From positions 42,422,759-42,486,758 of the forward strand of contig NC_087063.1 in the NCBI RefSeq assembly GCF_963678635.1: 64,000 nt of DNA. The letters are read 5' to 3'. Shown here piece by piece: positions 37,485 to 44,941 of the stretch. The translations under genes were made by a program, and so were the position numbers. Below the pieces are notes generated by a model. That model worked only from the letters and a program-made list of their open reading frames with translations, had not been told where the DNA came from and did no database searches. This DNA is from Symsagittifera roscoffensis. Lineage: Eukaryota > Xenacoelomorpha > Acoela > Convolutidae. Position 1 is the first letter of the stretch; each line of letters opens with the position of its first letter.

Positions 37485-39587
37485 TTTGGCCCAAGGTGTT
37501 TCTTTTGCAACTTGGAAGGTCATTTTAAATCAGATTGTCCGCAATTCTGGGATGCAGTGGCAGACATTAAGCATCCAAGACATGAAGAAGCTTTGTCAGG
37601 AGTGAAAGCCAGCAAGGCTCGACTTTTGAGTGAAGCAGAGGCACGCAGAAAGGATAAACCTCAAGAGCTGGCGGCAAAGAAAATGCAAGCGGTAACAGAG
37701 GAGGCACGTGAGCCGGAACCAGCAACTGTGGCTCACGACTTCAAGATCGATTATAAGGCAGCCGCGAAGGATGCTTTAAATAGAGTGCAGCAGGAACTAG
37801 TAACGAAAGACATCGAACAAAAAGTGAAACTTGAACTGGAGAAAGAAAAACTTCAGGAGCAACTGAATACCTTCGAAGCAACGGAGTTCGAGGAAACTAA
37901 AGCAACAAGCAGTTTGAGCATGAAGCTTAATGTGATCTCTGGTCAGAGGTTCGGCATGGTGCCGCAAGGAAGCAAGATACAGTCGATAATCTCAGTGGCT
38001 GGACATCAGGTGATCAGAAATCTGAGTGAACCATCCGAGTTCACTTTGATGCATTTGGACACATATGCAAATTATCTGAGGCAGGTGGAGCCACGCACCG
38101 ATTCGAGAGCTGTGCGAGCACTACTAACGACGGGTGGCCCTCGCATGAAGAAACTTCATGGACGCTACCTAGAGGTCTATGGGCCGTATCAAGTAATGCT
38201 GAACGTGAATGGAATCAGTATCTACACCAGGACTTATGTAACAACAGATGATGACCAAATGGGGCAGATCTATTTGGGCGAAGAGGAACTCAAGTTCCGC
38301 AGGATAGGCCATGACGCCATGATGGAACAAGACGCAGTACACAATGGGTATGAAGCAGATGTGACCGCACATCTGCTCGACACCAACGGAACAAAACTCG
38401 GAGTCACAGGGCTTCTGGACACAGGAGCGGTAGTGAGTGTGATGCCGATAAAAACTTGGGAAAGAATGGGCTTCACGCGGGAAGATCTAATTCCAACGAA
38501 TCTCCGACTGGCCGCCGCCAATCGAGGGGCTATCTACGTGGCCGGAAGAACACCAATAACGGTCCTCCACATGGGAGGACGGGATCTTTGGATGAGTTTC
38601 CTGGTGGTAGAGAATCTGGACGACGCCGACCAATTCATCTTGTGCAGAGATTTTGTCAGGAATTTTGACGTGATGATTGACTTGAACAACGGTCTGATAC
38701 GGATTAGAAACCCGGACCGGAAGTATGTTAAGAAACCAATTAATAGGATAATAACAGACGAAAACAAGGTACCAATTTTTTTAGATAGAAAAGTGAGACT
38801 ACAGCCAGGACAGGCTGTGGTGGCACATTTTAGAATGAGAAATTTAAATTCGTTAAGCGATAGTAAACAGGTTTGCTTAGTACCGAATCCAAATAGTCAG
38901 AGTTCGGTGATTTTAGGCCGGAGCGTCTCGGTAACGCGAAACAGACTGTGTGTCAGTGTGTTATTGGACACACTGGACACCACGGTTTCATTCCAGCGCG
39001 GAAAGAAGCTTGGTTACGCTTTGCCGATGAGGACCCACTATGAGGAGACACAAAACTTGAGGAAACATAGTGTAAAAGACTGCCCTTATCATGCCAATGA
39101 AGATAAAATTTTAAAGAGGATTAATGAATTAAAATCTATTCATAAATTGTTTTCAATGAAATCCGAAACGGACGACGGCTTATCAAGCTGCTCGAATTTT
39201 CCGGAACGCCCCTTGTCATATGAACTAGAATCTGACAAACCGGTTTTGCCAGAGATAGAACATTTAAAAGGGAAAATAGGTGAGGGAGATTTCGAAAAAT
39301 TGCGGGACCTCCTAAACCGGAACGCAGATGTATTTTCAAAACATAAGGCGGATATCGGTTGCTGTAATTTCGTCGAACACGAAATCGAACTTGAAGAAGG
39401 CGCCGTTCCCCATAGGGAAGGCGCAAGACGAATGACGCCACACAAAACGGAAGCGTGCCGAGCGGAAATAGAAATGTTGCTTGAATACGACATGATAGAA
39501 CCTTCGAAATCGCCATGGGCTTGCGGAGTAGTAATGGCGAAAAAGAAAGGGGGCAGCTTAGATTTTGTTGCGACTTTCGTTACTTGA
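37485..39587 (+). CDS. Zinc knuckle 2, aspartic protease and RT N-terminus
   Basis: This open segment follows the TAA in the same frame and has no natural start of its own. It starts with a second CCHC knuckle at 37497-37538 (CFFCNLEGHFKSDC), then a charged helical linker. Next is a retropepsin-like protease with active-site LLDTGA (Asp at 38418-38420) and the partner motif FILCRDF, where ILGRDF is usual. The RT N-terminal region follows (RAEIEMLLEYDMIEPSKSPW). The frame breaks at about 39560, just before the RT motif that begins palm subdomain A, and closes at 39587. Knuckle and protease being in one frame fits a Gag-Pol polyprotein. Confidence 0.85.
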   Translation, partial: FGPRCFFCNLEGHFKSDCPQFWDAVADIKHPRHEEALSGVKASKARLLSEAEARRKDKPQELAAKKMQAVTEEAREPEPATVAHDFKIDYKAAAKDALNRVQQELVTKDIEQKVKLELEKEKLQEQLNTFEATEFEETKATSSLSMKLNVISGQRFGMVPQGSKIQSIISVAGHQVIRNLSEPSEFTLMHLDTYANYLRQVEPRTDSRAVRALLTTGGPRMKKLHGRYLEVYGPYQVMLNVNGISIYTRTYVTTDDDQMGQIYLGEEELKFRRIGHDAMMEQDAVHNGYEADVTAHLLDTNGTKLGVTGLLDTGAVVSVMPIKTWERMGFTREDLIPTNLRLAAANRGAIYVAGRTPITVLHMGGRDLWMSFLVVENLDDADQFILCRDFVRNFDVMIDLNNGLIRIRNPDRKYVKKPINRIITDENKVPIFLDRKVRLQPGQAVVAHFRMRNLNSLSDSKQVCLVPNPNSQSSVILGRSVSVTRNRLCVSVLLDTLDTTVSFQRGKKLGYALPMRTHYEETQNLRKHSVKDCPYHANEDKILKRINELKSIHKLFSMKSETDDGLSSCSNFPERPLSYELESDKPVLPEIEHLKGKIGEGDFEKLRDLLNRNADVFSKHKADIGCCNFVEHEIELEEGAVPHREGARRMTPHKTEACRAEIEMLLEYDMIEPSKSPWACGVVMAKKKGGSLDFVATFVT

Positions 39588-39646
39588 ACGCAGTAACGAT
39601 AAAAGATGCCTACCCGATACCGCGAATAGACGAGAGCCTATCTTAG

Positions 39647-40426
39647 CTTGTCGATGCCAAGTTCTTCACCACATTGGACTTAGGTTCTGCCTTCTGGCAG
39701 GTCCCTCTGCGAAAGAAGGACAGAGAGAAGACCGGATTCGCGTGCGAGTTGGGATTGTACCAGTGGAAGAGGATGCCCTTCGGCTTGTGCAATGCAACGG
39801 CCACTTTTCAAAGACTGATGGCTCAGGCTTTGACGAGAGTGACCAAGAAGTACGGGAATCTCGTGATGTGTTACGTGGATGACGTAGTCATAGCGACACC
39901 GACCCTGGACGACCACATTGATAGGCTCGATGAGGTCTTTGGATGCATGAAAAGAGCAGGATTAAAGTGCAAACCATCGAAATGTGAAATCCTTAGGGAC
40001 TCGATTAAGTACCTAGGAAGAATGGTGGATAGGCATGGTGTGAGGCCGGACCCGGAAGCAGTGGAAGCAGTGTTGACATGGAAAGCCCCCAGAACGGAAA
40101 CACAGCTCCTGAGCTTCCTAGGGTTTGCCAATTACTACCGAGAATTCATAAAAGGATATGCGGACAAGGTGTACCCGATGCAGAAGCTGATGCGCAACAA
40201 AGGGGAAAAGTTCGAATGGAACGATGAGGCACAAGTTGCTTTCGAGAACATAAAGCGGGAACTGTGCGAAGCGCCAGTGCTGGGCATGCCTACAGAAAAA
40301 GGCATGTATGTTCCTCGACACAGACGCATCGGTGGTGGCCATCTCAGGAATCTTGCATCAAGAGCAAGAATGGAACGGAAGAACAGTTCTCCGTCCCATT
40401 GCACACGGCAGCAAAGTCTTGAGTGA
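39647..40426 (+). CDS. Reverse transcriptase core
   Basis: This is the Ty3/gypsy-type RT palm and thumb. The frame is entered after a frameshift near 39560 and is interrupted by TAG at 39644-39646. Visible motifs are LDLGSAFWQVPL (motif A), MPFGLCNATATFQRLM (motif B) and the catalytic YVDD at 39872-39883, followed by CEILRDSIKYLGRMVDRHGV and FLGFANYYREFI at the connection region. The domain runs into RNase H, but the frame changes again at about 40310. The last ~35 residues of this frame are frameshift product. Confidence 0.9.
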   Translation, partial: LVDAKFFTTLDLGSAFWQVPLRKKDREKTGFACELGLYQWKRMPFGLCNATATFQRLMAQALTRVTKKYGNLVMCYVDDVVIATPTLDDHIDRLDEVFGCMKRAGLKCKPSKCEILRDSIKYLGRMVDRHGVRPDPEAVEAVLTWKAPRTETQLLSFLGFANYYREFIKGYADKVYPMQKLMRNKGEKFEWNDEAQVAFENIKRELCEAPVLGMPTEKGMYVPRHRRIGGGHLRNLASRARMERKNSSPSHCTRQQSLE

Positions 40427-40793
40427 CACAGAGATGAAATATGGCGCACCAAAAGCAGAAATGTTTGCAGTAGTCACCTTCGTGGAGAAGTACCGTGCAT
40501 ACTTGGGGAGCGCTCCCTTCAAGTTACGCGTGGACAACAGAGCGTTATCCTGTTTTAAGACCTACTCGATGGATCAGAGTTATATTGGTAGATGGATAGT
40601 AAGACTGGATGGCTACCATATGATAATCGAACATAGGATGCGTGATAAACACCAGAATGCTGACAGCCTCAGCAAGAAAACTGAGTTCTATGAAAGATTG
40701 GAGCAGAAACAGGCCAGTCAGGCGGAAATAAAGGAGGGATTCTCGTTTCTGGACAAAGAAACTTATGAAGCGCTTCCCTTAACGAGATGGTAG
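40308..40793 (+). CDS. RNase H domain of retrotransposon Pol
   Basis: Ty3-type RNase H follows RT after a frame change at about 40310. The acidic catalytic set is visible: LDTDAS, KAEMFAVV, LRVDNRAL and NADSLSKK. The frame ends with TAG at 40791-40793, and the same frame is open immediately afterwards into the integrase. So the stop lies inside pol, between RNase H and integrase. Confidence 0.88.
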   Translation: MFLDTDASVVAISGILHQEQEWNGRTVLRPIAHGSKVLSDTEMKYGAPKAEMFAVVTFVEKYRAYLGSAPFKLRVDNRALSCFKTYSMDQSYIGRWIVRLDGYHMIIEHRMRDKHQNADSLSKKTEFYERLEQKQASQAEIKEGFSFLDKETYEALPLTRW

Positions 40794-43700
40794 GATAAGT
40801 CTGGACATCCAATTCCAGGGCACCCTGAGTTACCTGTAGAGGAAGCAGCCGAGATAAAGATCCTATCCAAGGAGCACCCGGTCCCCTTGGATCTGTTGCT
40901 GCGCTCGAACATGGTCCAGCAAGAACTCTCTCGCATGAACATAAACAGCATCTCATTATTGAATAAAACGGTGCAAGTCACACCGCAAGTGATGCGGATG
41001 CTGGGTGGATTGTTAGAAAGAGAAGTGACCAGAGATGACCCCGAGTGGACAGCAGCAGTGGCATCGCTAACAGTCAGTGAGAAGGTGAAGATCATGCCGT
41101 CCAGACGACAACACGAAGAGAACGAGAGGGATTGTAGGACAATAGTTCAGCAACTAGTATCCTCAATACCCCAAGAGATTTTAACCAGTACATCTTACGG
41201 ACAGAAAGAACAGGGGAGCAGCAAGCGAAAGAAAACCGTCACCTTTGTGGACCGGGATAAAGAGGGTGAAGAGGTAGAACAAAATCTGCTGCAGGAATAT
41301 TTGTCCGGGGAGACGGATGATGAGAAGAACCAGCGATCACAAGATCAACACCCGGGACAAGGAAATTTGTCCGGGGAGTCTGAGATAGACGAGGAAATTC
41401 CTGATGAGAAACAGGACCTAGAGCAAAAGGTTTTGTCAGGGGAGTTCAGATGGATGCAAAGAAAGCACAGACATGATCTGGAGGAGCGTGCAGTCTCCAG
41501 CACAACCTCTTCGACGGCGGATAATTCAGGAAGCTCAGGAATGGACACCTATTCAGACAGGAATTCGAGCTCGGGATCGGAACTGTCAGAACTAGCGATA
41601 CACACGCTACTAGTGGAAACTCGGGCAAGGGACCTGGACAGAGAGGTGTACCAGGATCCTGACAGTGATCGCTACCTAATACCAAGCGAAAGAGTCTTTG
41701 ACAACGCAGCGGATGACTTAGAAACGATAGCGGTATCGAAAAGTTCGATAAGCCTGTTGCCGCAGAAAGAGGTAGTCAGGATTGATCTTCAGCCGTTTGA
41801 ACAAGAGACACAACCGTTAGCGAAGATTTGGTGCGTTAAGATGGAAGAAGACACACATCAGCCCAACGAGCTGAATAGTCAGATGAGGGTCATGAAGACA
41901 TACTTGAAGGCGAGATACAGACTCTCGGACCTTCTAAGAGCGCAGAGAAATGATCGCATGACAAGCAACCTGAAAAGGTGGATCGAAAATGGTTCTCCGG
42001 ATAAAGGGGACCTCGAAGAGGACAGTTATCGCATCCTGAGACAATACTTCATGCAGAAGGAAGGGAGGTTATATTTGAACAAGGACGGGATCGTGGCTTG
42101 CAAAAGAAGAGAGGAAGACAGAGTCCTATACAAAAATAACGCGATAGTATTACCGCAACTCTATCAGACAGAACTATTATTCAGGTCACATGATCAGATG
42201 GGCTATCAGGGGATCGACAAAGTATATCAGAGGATCCTGAAGCGCTTTGAGTGGCCTGGGATGAAAAAGGCATGCGAGAAATGGGTAACAGCATGTCTGT
42301 CATGCCAACAGGTCAAGGACCCAAGGAAGTTGCGATTTCCTTTACAATCGATCGAGTCGTCTGAATTCAACGAGGTGGTGCAAATAGATCACCAAAAGAT
42401 ATGCATGACAGACAATGGTTATAATCAGTTGCTGGTCATGATAGATCATTTCACGAAGTATGCAGAGGCCGTGCCCTGCATAACTGCCTCGGCGGAAGAG
42501 ACATGCGACCACCTGATCAATACGTGGATAGCAAGACATGGTTGTCCGATGACGTTTCAATCGGATAATGGAACAGCTTTCGTAGGAGAGCTTACGAAAG
42601 AGCTTATGAGACGCTCACAGGTCGCTCAGGCTCACTCCACGACATACCACCCTCAGACGAATGGCTTAGTGGAAAGACAGAACAGGACGTTAGTGTCGAT
42701 GCTGAGAGTATATTGTTCCAGGTACATGACCGATTGGGACAGATACCTTCCACAGGTGATGGGAGCATATAACAGCACACAACACTCCACCACTGGAGTC
42801 AGTCCACACATGATGCTAACTGGACACGAAAAGTCTTTACCCTTAACCTTCTTCTACCCAGAATATGAGGGAAAGAAAACGTCCCCACAGGTCTACGTGA
42901 GGGATGTGATCAGACGCCAACAGGAGTTGAACGATTTGTGTAGACGAAATACTCAGCAGGCACAGGCAAGGCAGAGGAAAAGATTCGACAAGAAAGCAGC
43001 TGGTGCAAAGGCTTACTCGGTGGGAGACTACGTATGGGTATTCCAGAACGTTATACCACCGAAAGGGACAACAAAGCTCCTAAAAAAATGGAGGGGACCC
43101 TTCAAGATTACAGAGGTGCATCAGGAGGGACGCTTTTATAGACTGAGTACTGGCCGAGCCGCCCACTACGAGAATATAAAGCCACACAATCCATCGACAG
43201 AAGACTGGTGTATACCTGCAGACATGGAAGAAGGGGATTATCTAATGATGGATCCTGCTTGTGAGGTCAATGAAAAAGGCACCAGGGAGAAGAACGATGG
43301 AAACGAAGTCGTAGAGGAAGGTACGGATACACCGCTGGACCTGGATTCAAACGAACAGATCGAAGCGGACGATGAAACCTTACCCTACGCAGAGGAAGAT
43401 TGGCAGGATCCCGAACAGATAGAGGTTCCCAAGAACTTGGAACCGGATCTTCCGTTCACCATACAGACTCGTCAGAAGGACGGGATGAGACCAAGAAAGA
43501 AATACAATCCTTACGGTGACGACTTTGTAGTGGATAGGATAGATCTAAAGAAGATAGTGGAGGAAGTAGTGGGTCTAGAGGAAATAACTGTGTCACAAGA
43601 CATGGACATAGTCGATGATCACGACGATGAGTGGGTTGACGACTGGTCAAAAATCGAGGTAGAATTCGACGACGAGCAACAGCAGTCTTACGAACAAGAC

Positions 43701-44543
43701 TTGACGAACCTGCGTGTCTTAGAGTGGCTGAATGAAACGACCTCGGATCCTGAGGAGACCAGTGTCACGATTCAAGACGTAGATCGTGAAAGCATGAAAT
43801 ACATCAAGACCGAACGAGATGATCCTTCCTGGGCTGCCCAGGAAGGACGACTACTCATTCCAGCTTCTAACCTTGACTTGATACCCGGTATGCGATCGAT
43901 GGGGACGTCGATGGATATTTTTGTCCGGGGATTGGGGGTAGGACTTACCCACACTGAAAACTTGATAATAAAAAAATTAAGAATAGCAAGAGAAACAGGA
44001 GACTTAGAAGCAGAAACAGGCGAAGAGCCTAAGAAACCTGACATAGGCAGGGTAGTTGAGTCATATTTTAACTTACCAAATGAATATTCAAGTAACATAA
44101 TACTAACAGACAGTGATTTCATACTCACAAACAGAACATGTGCGATAGCAATCACCGCAGACATGAGATTTAGGACAGCATTAGCGGAAGATTTTAAGAG
44201 AGAATACAAAAACGTGGAATTCTTTTGGAAGCAAAGACCAGGGATAGGGGGCGTAGCAGCCTTACCTCCGGCGGCGTCGCAGATACCGGGAAAATACTTG
44301 TGCTTCTTGGTAACGAGGGCGACGGAGAAGCAGCACGTGGACCCAGAGAACCTAGTCTTGTCTTTGACGAGGCTGAGGGACTTCCTTGTCGAAATGGACG
44401 TGAAGAAGCTCTCGCTTCCAGTGTACAATCCAAATAGAGGAAGACTGCATCCTCGGGAATTGTACGCGCTTGTATACGTGATATTCTCTGATACGAACAT
44501 ACAATTATATCTTCATAAGAAATATTACTTAAGTATAGGCTGA
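40794..44543 (+). CDS. Integrase with C-terminal macro-domain extension
   Basis: This 1249-residue segment in the RNase H frame begins just after TAG. An acidic linker of ~430 residues precedes the integrase. The zinc-binding region has one His (42189) and the Cys pair CLSCQQ, but the second His of HHCC is Tyr (HDQMGYQG). The catalytic triad is complete: Asp at 42387, Asp at 42564 and Glu at 42672, with 35 residues between the last two. A GPY/F-type module (KKWRGPFKITEV) follows. After another acidic linker, the last ~150 residues (about 44095-44540) look like a macro domain of the OARD1/TARG1-like group. There is a GDLF-like entry strand, CAIAITADMRFRTALAEDF, the core strand KYLCFLVTRATEKQH, a helix LTRLRDFLVEM, a strand LSLPVYNPNRGRL and a final IFSDTNIQLYLH. 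The two glycine loops that hold ADP-ribose are degenerate, so binding activity is uncertain. Confidence 0.85.
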   Translation, partial: DKSGHPIPGHPELPVEEAAEIKILSKEHPVPLDLLLRSNMVQQELSRMNINSISLLNKTVQVTPQVMRMLGGLLEREVTRDDPEWTAAVASLTVSEKVKIMPSRRQHEENERDCRTIVQQLVSSIPQEILTSTSYGQKEQGSSKRKKTVTFVDRDKEGEEVEQNLLQEYLSGETDDEKNQRSQDQHPGQGNLSGESEIDEEIPDEKQDLEQKVLSGEFRWMQRKHRHDLEERAVSSTTSSTADNSGSSGMDTYSDRNSSSGSELSELAIHTLLVETRARDLDREVYQDPDSDRYLIPSERVFDNAADDLETIAVSKSSISLLPQKEVVRIDLQPFEQETQPLAKIWCVKMEEDTHQPNELNSQMRVMKTYLKARYRLSDLLRAQRNDRMTSNLKRWIENGSPDKGDLEEDSYRILRQYFMQKEGRLYLNKDGIVACKRREEDRVLYKNNAIVLPQLYQTELLFRSHDQMGYQGIDKVYQRILKRFEWPGMKKACEKWVTACLSCQQVKDPRKLRFPLQSIESSEFNEVVQIDHQKICMTDNGYNQLLVMIDHFTKYAEAVPCITASAEETCDHLINTWIARHGCPMTFQSDNGTAFVGELTKELMRRSQVAQAHSTTYHPQTNGLVERQNRTLVSMLRVYCSRYMTDWDRYLPQVMGAYNSTQHSTTGVSPHMMLTGHEKSLPLTFFYPEYEGKKTSPQVYVRDVIRRQQELNDLCRRNTQQAQARQRKRFDKKAAGAKAYSVGDYVWVFQNVIPPKGTTKLLKKWRGPFKITEVHQEGRFYRLSTGRAAHYENIKPHNPSTEDWCIPADMEEGDYLMMDPACEVNEKGTREKNDGNEVVEEGTDTPLDLDSNEQIEADDETLPYAEEDWQDPEQIEVPKNLEPDLPFTIQTRQKDGMRPRKKYNPYGDDFVVDRIDLKKIVEEVVGLEEITVSQDMDIVDDHDDEWVDDWSKIEVEFDDEQQQSYEQDLTNLRVLEWLNETTSDPEETSVTIQDVDRESMKYIKTERDDPSWAAQEGRLLIPASNLDLIPGMRSMGTSMDIFVRGLGVGLTHTENLIIKKLRIARETGDLEAETGEEPKKPDIGRVVESYFNLPNEYSSNIILTDSDFILTNRTCAIAITADMRFRTALAEDFKREYKNVEFFWKQRPGIGGVAALPPAASQIPGKYLCFLVTRATEKQHVDPENLVLSLTRLRDFLVEMDVKKLSLPVYNPNRGRLHPRELYALVYVIFSDTNIQLYLHKKYYLSIG

Positions 44544-44941
44544 GTGATGTGCAAGAGAGTGTTAGGCCAAAGACTAAGTTGTATGTAATATGTGATATGT
44601 GTGTTATGTTATGTTATGTTATGTGTTAGGTTATTAAGATCATGGGTAAGTAGGGGTTAGTGACCATGAACAACTAAATGACGATCTTGGGAATAGATCC
44701 AAAGTTTGGACTGTCCAATTTTGGGTCGAATTCCAAAATTTTAGAAACCAATTGATTTTTAAAAATTTTAGGATAAATATCTTTTTATCTTAACTGTTTT
44801 TAAGCAAATTTTAACGATATATGTTAAGGTGAAACAGACAATTGTGATATTTGTGACTTCTTTTCTAGATCCTGATTGATCATTTAATAACTCACTTGAG
44901 TCAAATATCGAATCGAATCAAATCAAACTTGAAAGAACAGA
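44544..44941 (+). other. Non-coding gap between pol and downstream ORFs
   Basis: This 398-bp gap contains a short (TTATG)n run at about 44603-44625 and AT-rich sequence rich in TATA-like strings. It separates pol from the next ATG at 44942. It could hold an internal promoter or splice acceptor for expression of the downstream ORFs, but no site can be proven by eye. Confidence 0.5.

Noticed and set aside
43772-44500. 242-codon minus-strand ORF opposite the macro domain
   Set aside because: Antisense shadow of the pol C-terminus. The composition mirrors the sense codons.
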